This document shows, piece by piece, positions 34,883-46,701 of a stretch of DNA of 64,000 nt. The DNA lies in NCBI GenBank assembly GCA_905183005.1, contig CAJJDO010000028.1:186001-250000 (forward strand), written 5' to 3'. Under the pieces are notes generated by a model. That model was not told where the DNA came from. It worked only from the letters and a program-made list of their open reading frames with translations, and ran no database searches. Position 1 is the stretch's first letter, and the number at the start of each line of letters is the position of its first letter. The translations under genes were made by a program, and so were the position numbers. Source of the DNA: Paramecium pentaurelia (Eukaryota; Ciliophora; Oligohymenophorea; Peniculida; Parameciidae).

Positions 34883-35225
34883 TATCATTTTGCTTATCAT
34901 AATCGTTAATAAAAATAAATAATAGTAAATAAAATCAATATTTGTTATTCTATACAAATTATTAACAATTTTCATATATTCCTTATTAATTACTATCTAT
35001 ATAGCATAATAATTAAACTAGGGGGATGGCAATTTTATTTCTTTTTAATAAAATATATAATCTTTGCATTATGATTAATCATCATGTCATATATACAATA
35101 TAACCTAAAGATAATTTTGTAAAATTCAGTTATTATAATAAACTTTGCTAAATATGAAATTATTGAATTTAATTTATTACAAGCAATAATGTTATCTCAT
35201 AGATAAATTTTTAATGTATTATTAA
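34883..35225. other. AT-rich intergenic region
   Basis: About 340 bp upstream of the p25-alpha gene and downstream of eL34, both on the minus strand. Nothing recognisable; presumed promoter of the p25-alpha gene. Confidence 0.5.
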
Positions 35226-35575
35226 TCATTTTTTGATTTATTTTACTATTTTAACTTCCTCAACAAGGAATGCTCTAATGATGCGATTTTTTAATGCTCC
35301 AGCACTTAAAACACCTCCATATGGTCTTGAGACTGTTCTTTATCTTCTAGCAAGTTATTTTAATTTTGTTGGTCTAATTCTTTTAAGACCATTTAAGACA
35401 ATACTCAAATTAGAATCTGCACATGTTGATGCAGTTGTCTTTTTATTGGGATATTAAGTCACAATTCTACCACCTAGAGTAGATGGATTTAAATACCTGG
35501 AGTCTTGACTTTTCTGATCTTATTTGATCTTGTGTTAAAGCTGGTTCTTCTACGATAAGTGACTCTTACACCCAT
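35226..35575 (-). CDS. RPL34: Ribosomal protein eL34, 108 aa
   Basis: A 23-nt intron (35474-35496) gives 109 codons. The sequence MGVRVTYRRRTSFNT ... KTPGGRIVTQY ... SRPYGGVLSAGALKNRI ... RAFLVEEVKI follows eL34 from end to end, at the usual length. It is a 60S subunit protein. The opposite strand carries an overlapping open frame that is a shadow. It is divergent from the aquaporin gene with only 38 bp between start codons. Confidence 0.93.
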
Positions 35576-35613
35576 GTATTAAAATCTTAATTAAAAATTT
35601 TTTTTATATTTTT
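35576..35613. promoter_or_regulatory. 38-bp divergent start region (eL34 / aquaporin)
   Basis: Separates two well-supported start codons on opposite strands; nearly pure A/T with a T-run. Both 5' UTRs must be very short or overlap. Confidence 0.5.
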
Positions 35614-36375
35614 ATGGAACAAATTACAGAAGAACAAAAACAAGCAATTTCTAAAAAGAACATCTTTATTTTTGAACTCTTAGGGACATTCTTTTTAGTG
35701 TATATAAGTGTATGTAGTCAGTAATACAATAAAATACAATTAGAAATGAAGCATATTAAGTAGCATTGGGATTATTTGGATGTATGCTTGTATTTGGTAG
35801 ATTAAGTGGAGGTCATTTCAATCCAGCAATAACATTAGCTATGGCTTTAGGTGGAGGTATACCATATGGCACAATGTTTTTCTACTTCTTACCTCAATTT
35901 TTAGGAGCATTTGGTGGGGCTGCATTATCATTTTTATTATTGAATATGGATAAGGCTCCATATATAGAAGAGTAAGAAATTAAGATAAATTAGTGAACCT
36001 ATAAAAGAATTAGCTGCATCATTATTTGGAGAAATGATAGGATCTACAATATTTTTAATTTTTACTTTAATTTGTTTTGTTAAAGAGACTTCATTATCTT
36101 AAAATAGAATAGCCACATTAGTAATTTTATCATGTATATATTATGCTTGCAGAGAGTAATATTTTCAAATATATTTTGATAGATATACAATTACATCTAG
36201 TAATAGTTTACTTAATCCAGCTGCTGCACTAAGTCTGACTGTCTTTGATTGTTTAGCCAAGAATTGGGATTAGATGATTAATATGTGGATTTATGTGGGA
36301 GGACCTATTGGAGCTGCAATTTTGGCAACAATGTTTTATTCATAATTATACCACTCAGTTACACATAGAAAATGA
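35614..36375 (+). CDS. Aquaporin / major intrinsic protein channel, 229 aa
   Basis: Three introns (23, 22, 27 nt) give 230 codons. Both MIP half-helix motifs are present: GGHFNPAITLA in the first half and SSNSLLNPAAAL in the second, within six hydrophobic helices. The first helix starts FIFELLGTFFLVYI. The residue after the second NPA is Ala rather than the usual Arg of the selectivity filter (NPAR), so permeability may differ from classical water channels; many protist MIPs vary here. It transports water or small solutes across a membrane, possibly that of the contractile vacuole (inference). Confidence 0.88.
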
Positions 36376-36393
36376 ATTTATATAATATTATTC

Positions 36394-37712
36394 ATGAACT
36401 AAGATGATTTCGAGGTATTATATATCGATGTAGAGAATATAAAAGATCTCAGTTGAAGTTAGTGATCCAAAGGTTTAATCGGGACTTAACAAGTATACAA
36501 CTTATTCAGTCCGAGGAATGGATAAGAATGGATAATTTGATGTGATTAGAAGGTTTAGCGATTTCAGACTTATTCGACAATTCCTTATAACAAAGTGGCC
36601 AGGTTGTTATATACCACCACTTCCACCAAGAAAGGCAATTGTATATATAGAGAGTCTACAACTTTTAGGGAAATATGGATTAGAAGTTCATAGATGATAG
36701 AATGCATTCATTATAAGAATGGATGAGGATTATGTCTTAATCGAAGTATTTCTGGTATTCTGAAGAATTTCAATTATTTATAAAGGCTAATGGTGATATT
36801 GAAAAAGTAAATAAAGCACTTATAAATAGGCTTTGACTTAAGTACCAAAATTGACATACGATGAAATAATCAATAAATATTAAGACACATTCACTGATCT
36901 TTCAGGAGTATATTAATTTAATTTATAGAAAATAGAGAGAAATCAATAGAGAATTAATCCAAAAGATAACAGATTTTCATTAATTTCTAAAAAGAGTAAA
37001 TCCTATGGTTGAGAATTTTAAGTAAATTGCTAAGTATATTATCAAAATATAATAGAAATATAGCTGAGGCAAGACAGAATTTTTAAGAATCAATGGTCAA
37101 TTTCCTTTAAAATTAATTGCCTAGTTATGAATAGTAAGTCTTACTAGAGTTTAGTGAGAGTTAAGATAAATTAGTAATTTAGAATATCAAAAATGATGAG
37201 TATCCATCTTAATTACTAAATAATTACCTTAATTTATTACAATAGAATGAATTCCAATCATTATATTAAGAAATTAAGAAGGAATCAAAATAAGTGAAAG
37301 CATTTTTGGAGACAATGATATAGAGAGAGAAATATGAATAATAGAAGGTGGTTTATGAATAAAAGTAGAAGGAACTTTAAATTTAATTATAAGAAGTGTT
37401 AGCAGGGAAATCTTCAATAAAGAATATATTTAGTACATCAAAGAAGGAGGATCAAATAGCAAAATTATAAGTTTAGATAGATTAAGTATGTAAAGACATT
37501 GAAAATATGCAATTTATATGTGATATACTTACTGTATTATTGGGATATATAGAGATTGATAAATTTAAGGTATTAATTAGGTTGAATGTTAGTTGGAGAA
37601 GTAGTAGAATTATTATAGAATGGCAAAGAGTTTAATTCAATATGAAATCCAATTGAGTTAGGTATCTGAAGAGTTTTGGGAGAGAGTTTAATAAAATTAT
37701 AATTTATTGTGA
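36394..37712 (+). CDS. PX-BAR sorting nexin, 391 aa
   Basis: Six introns (19, 28, 23, 28, 22, 23 nt; the first at 36415-36433) give exactly 392 codons. Residues about 10-125 form a PX domain (ISVEVSDPKVQSG, YTTYSVRG, RRFSDFRLIRQFL, PGCYIPPLPPRK) with the basic and Pro-rich elements for PtdIns3P. The remainder is helical and charged (REINRELIQKITDFHQFL ... EKYEQQKVVYEQKQKEL), as expected of a BAR dimer. It is like SNX1/SNX2/SNX4 class proteins that tubulate endosomes. It starts 18 bp after the aquaporin stop on the same strand. Confidence 0.88.
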
Positions 37713-37745
37713 TAAATAAATATTATAATAAAATTATTTATTAAA

Positions 37746-39541
37746 TCATTTTTTTGGTAAATAATATGTATTAGGTACATAATAAATAGGTTTGTTTAAT
37801 TAATTTAGATTAGGTCTATGATAATAATCAGTCTATCTATTTGGTTTTTAATCTATACTTTTTCTACCAGATAATTGGAAACTTTAATTATTAGTTGGAG
37901 TAACTAATGAATTAGTAATAGGTTATTTTAGATGATTCAAACTTTAATGAATACTCATTTTTTATTATAAGAAACTTTATGTATTAACAGTTTAAGAAGA
38001 ATATTTGTTAGGTGAACTTTATGGTTATTAATTATGAACACTATTAACTCTAACAGTTCTAATTTATTTTTCACTATGTAGAATAAGTGGAATTTATTAT
38101 TTATTTTTTATCTATTTTTTTGTAGCTTCTTCCAATCCTTCTCCAAAATAAGTTAATTTAGGTGAAATCTCAAATTCTGAATTAACTTCAAAACCTAATT
38201 ATGACATCCATTTTTAATCTCTATACATATAGGCTTGTCTTGCTGTATGAATGGTGTCTTTACTTTCATTTGAAGAATTGAGAATTGGAGCATATTCATC
38301 TTCTCTTTTGACTCTGAATAATCCAAAAGATTGTATTGGACAATAAGGAATAGCTTCATAATATGTCAATTCGAATTTTAGAGCATTTGGTTATTACATA
38401 GGTTTGATTAATCTGGAAGTTATGTAATCAAAATATGTACATTTCTTTTATCGAATATGGAAACTAGTTTGATTGTAAATCTCTACTTAGACAAAATATG
38501 TTTTTTATAATTGCAACAAAGTTCTATAGCATAATCCAATGAACATAAGACTTAACCAATGACTCCATCAGGATTAACCAAATTTCCATTTTTATCTTTT
38601 TTGACTAAATCATTATATGAAATTTCATCATATTCTAAAGATATATAATTCTATATAATTATACCTTTATATTATAAACCTTAATTAAATTAATTGACTA
38701 TGATTCCAAGATTTTCATCAACACTACGTTTCTGTACACATTTTGCACTAAAATATAATTGATTTCTAATGAATGCACCAATCCAAATAGGATCTCCAAA
38801 TTTACATAGGACATTTTCAATAGAACATAAATGAAGAATTGTTATTCCTAAAAATTTCATTGTATCTAAAACAGATTGATTTAAATAAATATATCCATTT
38901 CCTATTGATTCATCAGAAATCTAAAATTCATTATTAAAAAGAATTTGTCCATCCATACTTAATAATGGTAATTTATCTTATTATATAAAAAAAATCTGAT
39001 CTTCTTACAAACCAAAATGATTTTTATCTTAAAAAAAGCTAGTAATCATATCATGATTAATATTGGTAGTCATTATAAATATTAATATTGGTAAACATTT
39101 TCCACAACGTTGTTTGATTACATTCTAAAGACTCCAAATTCGTTCGCAATACAATTGAAACAAACACTTATGTGAAGGCAACTGGATGTCTAACAAACTT
39201 ATGTTTTGCTGAGCACTCAATACGATTGCCACTAAATAGTGAGTATTACCGTATACGTTTGCCCTCTGCTATTGTTGTAAATCCAATCTCTTCGTCTTTT
39301 CCATTAAACTCTAAACATTTGATTGTCTCATATGGTGTCATCTATACTATCTTTGCTTTGAATTATTGATAAACCTAAGTTCTAAACACTATATTACATG
39401 ATACAATTATTTTATATCGTATTACTCTAACTTATGAATAATGCTGTTCTATTCTACTTCTCTTAATGTCTGAATATATTTCAGCAATTATCCTTATCCT
39501 GCAGATTAATAATCTGACAAATTTGGTGCTATCTTTTTCAT
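37746..39541 (-). CDS. UDP-GlcNAc pyrophosphorylase-like protein, probably inactive
   Basis: The body aligns by eye with UAP1/AGX: LPSHKCLFQLYCERI (family: LPSxKTLFQIQAERI), IFFIQQDKLPLLSMDG, VKREDEYAPILNSSN, KDTIHTARQAYM, YFGEGLE. A 21-nt intron lies near the N-terminus. The nucleotide-binding loop, normally LAGGQGTRLG...PKGM, is here VLSAQQNISLL with no glycines and no PKG, and MTSGRT is MTTNINHD. UAP makes UDP-GlcNAc from UTP and GlcNAc-1-P; these losses suggest a pseudo-enzyme. A Gln/Asn/Ser-rich extension of about 110 residues follows the core. Confidence 0.7.
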
Positions 39542-39614
39542 TAAATTAAATTTATTATACCAATATGTTATTACTAACTATAATTATAGAATAAAATATA
39601 TTGCAAAAATAAAT

Positions 39615-40599
39615 TCATAAAAAATAAGGTAACAAACCTTAATTAGAGATAACTTAATTAGAATCTATTGATTCTTCAAATAATAAGAAACTCTACTCTA
39701 AATTCTCATCCAAAATCATAATACATCCTTTATTTCCACATCTATAACAATAATTAGGTGCTGACCATACTGTAACTAATTATTTCTATTTTTAAATCTA
39801 TATTTACTTTAAATTCATATCTATATCCTTCCATTATCAATTGATGTGATCTTCCAATCAAAATTAATTCATTAATATGATTAAATTAATCAACTACTTT
39901 CTTTCCAAATTAAACACCTGCCCCACGATTATTTTTTGCCCATCCCTCTAAATCTTACTCAGGATCTGACCATAACATATCACACATTGGACCTTCATTA
40001 TCTTTTGCAGTTCTTCGATCTTATTTAAATATAACATTTATATGAAACCTATTACTCGTATCTAATCAATAGTATTTATTAATGGAGACAGTCCTCCATG
40101 TACACAAAATACCTTTTAATCTACCAATGCACATAATGGCAAATATTCAAATACATCACAAAAGTATTACCAAGGATAAATATTACCAAATTTCTTTTTC
40201 ACTTCATCATATAATCCATAAACTTAAGTTATAGGTCTTGATTCATGATTTCCTCTTAGCAATATAATATCTTTTGGATACTTAATCTTTAAACATAATA
40301 AATATTAGAAGGTCTCAACTGAATGATACCTTAAATAATCTATTAAATTACCCTCGATTAACATAATCCCCATTAAATATATACTTCTTCTCTGGTAATT
40401 GTCCTCCACATTTAAAAAGTTCCAATAAATCAAAATATTATCCATGTATATCTCCACATACCATAACTGGAGTTTTCACATTAACTACATTTGGTTCCTC
40501 TATTAAAATATCTTTTGCAATTTCACAAATCAAATGAGTGTCTCTTTCACTTAAACATCTCCCATTTCTCAATATCTCTAATTATTTGTCAATATCCAT
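39615..40599 (-). CDS. PP2A-family Ser/Thr phosphatase catalytic subunit, PP6-like, 303 aa
   Basis: Introns of 22, 29 and 22 nt give 304 codons. Metal and substrate motifs are present: GDIHGQ, GDYVNRG, LLRGNHESR, VHGGLSP, LWSDPE, RSHQLIMEGY and SAPNYCYRCGN; the C-terminus PYFL matches PP6 (PP2A and PP4 end DYFL). The second Asp of GDYVDRG is Asn, and IFLGD is IFNGD. In PP1 that Asp (Asp95) supports the catalytic His, so activity may be lowered. The other metal ligands are intact. Confidence 0.85.
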
Positions 40600-40860
40600 T
40601 TAAAAAACTAAATAATTCTCTCGAGCTATTTAATTTTTAGTTATTATTTATCATTTGTTACTATTACAACGAATATTAGATGTATAATAATAATAACACT
40701 ATTATTATGAATAATAATAATTTATAAATTAAAAATACTTAAATCATAATAAACAAATAAGTAAATGACACTAAATAAAAATATAGTATTGTCTTATTAT
40801 TTAATTTATATTATTCTATAGTAATAATCTAATAAATTATATCAATATTATATAATATAC

Positions 40861-41915
40861 TCATAAGTTACTGATTAATTTATATTATTTAGTTATCAAC
40901 TCTAATTTCTTCAGCTTTTCTTCAATAGATGAGTCTAATTCAGTATTCGTTAACAAATTTACACTACTCACATTTGAAAGCATTGCAGATCGTCGAGAGA
41001 GATATAAACTATCTATTGATGTTATTGTTTCAACTGAAGCTTCAGATATTGGAGTTAATTAATTTAGTTCTTAAATACAATGTCGAGTTGTCTTGCAATA
41101 TTTTAACATAATTGCATTTAGTAATTTAATGAAATATTAATGTTTTGGTTCATCATTAAATTATTCAAGTTATTTAAAGTACAATTTAAATTCATATGGA
41201 AGTCCCTTAAATATTTCGTTTGATTTCAAACATTCAAACTTCTTCTAATTCATCAATTATTGAGGCAATTATTCCCATGGTAAGGTTCCTACAAATTTTA
41301 TATATAATCATACCTTTTCTTAATTTTATTAAGAGATATCCCAAACTTTCTAAATCATCCTTCTTATAAAGTATATGATTATTATGAGATAAGCAGGATT
41401 AATAAGGAAAAAAGTCTTTATTTAAAATTTTTTTTGGTTTGTCATATTTAAAAAATGCTTAACCAAAACCAATTAAATGAATTTTAGAATCATGATCTAA
41501 TCCTTCTTTAGAAAATACAATATTTTCTGGACAAATATTACAATAAATAATTTCTTATCTGTGAATAGCACTTAAAATTCTAAGTAAAGATAATCCTATT
41601 GATAACACTGATTATAGACTTAAAGTTCCGTATTATTTTAAAATATTGGAAACAGATTTATCATAATAGTCTATAGAATAATAAAACCTCAAATATAATT
41701 GATATATACTTTTCATCAGCAGTAAAACCGAAGTTCAGTATTTATGGCACTCCCAAAACAAATTTTAAAAAGTCAAGTATTTTGTATTATGTTTAGATGT
41801 ATTTTTAATCACCGATTTCAACTTTAAGTACAATTACTTTGAACTTATCTTTAATGTTAGCCAAGTAAATTTTTTGATTTTGATTTTCATAAATTATTTT
41901 TTTGATGGTAAACAT
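40861..41915 (-). CDS. Casein-kinase-1-like pseudokinase (complete copy, frameshifted)
   Basis: The N-lobe (KVIVLKVEIGD ... VLGVPQILNFGF) and C-lobe (KGTLPWEQLPQQ, EIFKGLPYEFKLYFKQL) follow CK1. The catalytic HRD motif is YCN (IIYCNICPENIVF) and DFG is GFG (IHLIGFGQAFF), so the protein should not phosphorylate. One 25-nt intron lies before TLPWEQ. Between IIFE and DYYDKSVSN the frame slips by one base at an A4 run (plus strand, near 41687) that no GT...AG intron explains. The end includes a Ser-rich tail. Start ATG 41915; the same sequence is repeated to the right across an N. Confidence 0.65.
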
Positions 41916-42170
41916 CTTAAATGTGTCATTATTGCAAATCATATTTTAATGGAGAAGTTTAAATAATTATAAATATATATAAATTATGGAAATAATTAAA
42001 CCACCATTCATATATATATGGATCAGAATTAGCATCCCTTTATTTGTTATTTAATTTTGATGATGTAAAATTTGATCAGTATTAATTATGAAAGTTAATA
42101 ATATTAATTTAGAAATTAAATGATTATTATTTATTTAGAGAGATAATAAAATTCGTAATTTCAAACTCAT
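41003..42170. repeat. Left copy of ~1.17-kb direct repeat flanking N42171
   Basis: Appears identical to 42172-43339 throughout, covering most of the CK1-like gene and 250 bp of its upstream flank. The left copy runs into the N; the right copy continues into unique sequence. This is the mark of unmerged overlapping contig ends. Confidence 0.9.
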
Positions 42171-42171
42171 N

Positions 42172-43339
42172 TATAAACTATCTATTGATGTTATTGTTTC
42201 AACTGAAGCTTCAGATATTGGAGTTAATTAATTTAGTTCTTAAATACAATGTCGAGTTGTCTTGCAATATTTTAACATAATTGCATTTAGTAATTTAATG
42301 AAATATTAATGTTTTGGTTCATCATTAAATTATTCAAGTTATTTAAAGTACAATTTAAATTCATATGGAAGTCCCTTAAATATTTCGTTTGATTTCAAAC
42401 ATTCAAACTTCTTCTAATTCATCAATTATTGAGGCAATTATTCCCATGGTAAGGTTCCTACAAATTTTATATATAATCATACCTTTTCTTAATTTTATTA
42501 AGAGATATCCCAAACTTTCTAAATCATCCTTCTTATAAAGTATATGATTATTATGAGATAAGCAGGATTAATAAGGAAAAAAGTCTTTATTTAAAATTTT
42601 TTTTGGTTTGTCATATTTAAAAAATGCTTAACCAAAACCAATTAAATGAATTTTAGAATCATGATCTAATCCTTCTTTAGAAAATACAATATTTTCTGGA
42701 CAAATATTACAATAAATAATTTCTTATCTGTGAATAGCACTTAAAATTCTAAGTAAAGATAATCCTATTGATAACACTGATTATAGACTTAAAGTTCCGT
42801 ATTATTTTAAAATATTGGAAACAGATTTATCATAATAGTCTATAGAATAATAAAACCTCAAATATAATTGATATATACTTTTCATCAGCAGTAAAACCGA
42901 AGTTCAGTATTTATGGCACTCCCAAAACAAATTTTAAAAAGTCAAGTATTTTGTATTATGTTTAGATGTATTTTTAATCACCGATTTCAACTTTAAGTAC
43001 AATTACTTTGAACTTATCTTTAATGTTAGCCAAGTAAATTTTTTGATTTTGATTTTCATAAATTATTTTTTTGATGGTAAACATCTTAAATGTGTCATTA
43101 TTGCAAATCATATTTTAATGGAGAAGTTTAAATAATTATAAATATATATAAATTATGGAAATAATTAAACCACCATTCATATATATATGGATCAGAATTA
43201 GCATCCCTTTATTTGTTATTTAATTTTGATGATGTAAAATTTGATCAGTATTAATTATGAAAGTTAATAATATTAATTTAGAAATTAAATGATTATTATT
43301 TATTTAGAGAGATAATAAAATTCGTAATTTCAAACTCAT
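42172..43339. repeat. Right copy of ~1.17-kb direct repeat flanking N42171
   Basis: Holds a second copy of the CK1-like pseudokinase from ATG 43084 down to the N, lacking the last ~45 codons. If the duplication is artefactual, the true gene starts at 43084 and continues from 41002 to 40861. Confidence 0.9.
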
Positions 43340-43555
43340 TTATAAAAATATAGTATAATTGTTGTTGTTATTAAAATGCATAATTGATAATAAAAGGTTA
43401 TTTTTAGGAATCATAGTTCATATATGAGAAAATGGAATAATAATAGTTTAGTACAATTTTAATAAATATTTTACATTGGGATGAATGTATATATATTTCA
43501 GTATTTATCAGCAGATGTTCAATATATTAATTAATTAATTAAATTTTAGTAAACA

Positions 43556-46500
43556 ATGGAAGATGAGAGATTAGATTATATTAAGGTGTCTTAATAAGTT
43601 GCAGATAAACTTAAAAGATAAGCCTTAGATTTCAAAAACTTTATGGATTCTTTTTAAAAGAGATTTTAATAAGATCAAATCGATGTATTTTATATTTTGA
43701 GTGTGAAGTATTTTAAATGTAATATTAAGATGGCTAAATCAATGGAAGGAATATGTTTCATATGAAGAAATGTTGGCTAATAAGAACCCAAGTTAAAATT
43801 TTGGAAGACTAAATATGGAACATATAAACATAAATTTAGAGGATCGTGTTGATAAATGCTTTAAATATTATCCAATAAAGGATCATCCATGGAATACTTT
43901 CATGAAAGAGAATCTATAAGAAAATATTGATTATATAATAGTAGATAAAGAGATTTGGTAATTCTTCACAACATATTATCATGGCACACCAATAGTGAGA
44001 ATGTCAAATGGATAAGGACCAGAGAAAACAGTAGCAGTCAATTTATTAAAAGTATTTTATAATATTATTATGCGAGTTTAAAAGTATTTTGCTTTATCCT
44101 ACAGTAATCAAATAGATAGCAATGGATAAGTTTTATAAAAAATCATTTGATAAGTTGTATTTACAAGTTGATAGAAATATGAAATTAAAAGATTACTATA
44201 ATTTACTTCAAAAAACTGTAACAACATTCACAGCTAATTTTGCAAAAGATAATAATGTCAGAATTTGGAGATATTAAACGGAATAGAAGGATATTTAAAA
44301 GGCATTATTTACAGATATTTAAAAATAAGTTGGAGAATTAGAGAATAATGATGAAATGAGTTTTGATTTTAATGGTGATTATATTCATTATTCAATATAT
44401 GAAACTATTGAAGATATAGGAATTTTAGATAATCATTTGATTATTATAGAAGTAATAATAGATGTTATCTAAATAGTTTAAAGATGAGATTAAACCTTGG
44501 TGTATTCGTAATAAAGCTGTTTAGATAGAAGGAAAGTGTGAGAATTGTAAATTTATGAAAATCCTTAATCATCCATGTGTATGTAGAAAAGTAGCATATT
44601 GTTCATAAGAATGTAAAGTTAAAGATTATAACTCTCACAGTATGAAATGTGATAAGTTTGGATCTGATGATGATACTATCAAAGGATTGAGTTAACAACC
44701 TAATTCTGTTGCAGGATTAGCTGGTTTGAGTAATTTAGGAAATACTTGTTTTATGAATAGTGGCACATAATGTATATCAAATACTATGCCATTAACAGAG
44801 TATTTTTTGAGTAATTAATATTTTGATGAAATAAATATGGATAATCCTATAGGAACTAAAGGTTAATTAGTAAAAAGAGTAGGATCTCTATTAAAAAAGT
44901 TATGGTATGGAGAGAAATCTGTTGTAACACCAACTAATTATAAAAAAGCTGTTGGTTAATTTTAACCAATGTTTAAAGGTTATCATTAACATGATTCATC
45001 TGAATTAATTACTTTTGTTTTAGATGGAATTCATGAAGATTTGAATAGAGTTAAAAAGAAACCATATGTTGAAACTAAAGATAGTGATGGAAGAACAGAT
45101 TTTGTTGTAGCTAAAGAAAGTTGGATAAATCATTTAGCTAGAAATTAATCTATTGTTGTTGATTTGATGTATGGATAATATAAATCAACATTAAAATGTC
45201 CAAAATGTGAAAGATTGTCTATCACATTTGATCCTTACTTGATGGTATAATTAGGAATACCAAGTTAAAAGTAAAGAACTATATCTTTTAAATTTTTTGA
45301 TTCATTCTTTAATTCAACCTCTAAAATTATTCCATTTGATAAAAATAAGAATATATCATTAAAAGAATATTATTAAGTTTTAGGATAAGAATTAAAGATT
45401 TAACCATAAAACTTATATGCTTATATTGCTAATTAATATACATCTTTTGAATTATTAAATGAAAGTAAATCAATTATTGATATACGAAAAAGTGCTAAAA
45501 GATAATAATTGTGTTTTAGAGCTCTTTTAAATGAGGAAGCTTAAATATAAAATAAATTGCCTGTTTAGTTTTCAAATAAATATTAAGGATTTTAAAAAAA
45601 TTCATATTTTTAAAATGGATTCTTTATTTTTGATGGATCCATGACTAGAAAATAAATGCATCTAAAAATATTTTAATACTTAAAATAATTTTTTGTTGAT
45701 TATCAAACATTAGATTATGAAACAAATGTATTAAATAAAGTAACAATTCAATTTATTATTAGTATTATAGTATTTTATATAAATCAAATAGTAATTATTG
45801 GAATCCATGTTCTTATTGTTCATCTAAGAATTGTAATGATTGTGAAGTTCAATTTGATGATGAATAACTTGAGGAAATCAAAAAGAAAATAGCTACTTCT
45901 AATTCTTAAGGTCATTTCGAAATTATTATATTTTGGAAAGAATCTCCATATTAAAATATCAAACTTGCTGATATTTTTGATCATTATAAAAGTTAGAATA
46001 AAATAGAAAGTAATTTATTAATCAAATATTAATAGTTGAATAATAATAATAATAAACTACTCCATATTAGAATCATGGTCATTCTAATCAACATTCTGGT
46101 AGTGTTACTTTAGTAGATTGTTTGTAATTCTCTCAATAACCAGAATAATTAAATATAGATAATACTTGGTATTGTAAAGTTTGTAAAGAACATGTCTAAG
46201 CTTATAAAAGCATGTAAATATATAAGGTTAATTATATATTTCAAATTATTATAGGCTCCACAAATATTAATATTCACATTGAAAAGATTTAAAGAATCTA
46301 ATAGAATGTTTAAATAAAAACTTGAAACTTTTGTAGACTTTCCCATTAATGGACTTGATATGACTGATTATTTAATAAATTCCAAAACCCCTCAGGAATA
46401 TGAAACTGAAACAGAAGATGACAATGGAGAAAATAATAAACAAAAAGTTATATATGATTTGTATGCTGTATCAAATCATTTTGGAGGTCTTGGAGGAGGT

Positions 46501-46701
46501 CATTATACAGCTTGTGCTAAAAATAAAGTATTTATTTTATATATTCAATAGTTTACAAAAAAATGGTATAATTTTGATGACTCTCATGTTGGAGAAATCA
46601 GTGAATCATAGGTCGTTACAAAATCAGCCTACGTTCTTTTTTACTAATTAAGAACTGATGAATCAATTAACTCTTAAGGATAAACCATTTAATAAGAATG
46701 A
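43556..46701 (+). CDS. Ubiquitin-specific protease with DUSP and MYND domains
   Basis: Multi-exon gene of roughly 1,000 residues. The N-terminal DUSP domain reads SVKWLNQWKEYVSYEEM after a 22-nt intron, then NIDYIIVDKEIWQFF. A MYND zinc finger follows (CENCKFMKIL..CVCRKVAYCSQECKVKDY). Next is the USP catalytic domain: Cys box GLSNLGNTCFMNSGTQC, HQHDSSELITFVLDGI, zinc pair CPKCERL, a long insertion, and His box HFGGLGGGHYTACAKN plus FDDSHVGEI. All catalytic residues are visible. It removes ubiquitin from substrates; the DUSP and MYND domains should choose partners. The closest human arrangement is USP4/11/15 (DUSP-Ubl-USP), which lacks MYND. Confidence 0.88.

Noticed and set aside
35233..35457. 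Plus-strand hydrophobic ORF
   Set aside because: It is the antisense shadow of the second exon of ribosomal protein eL34.
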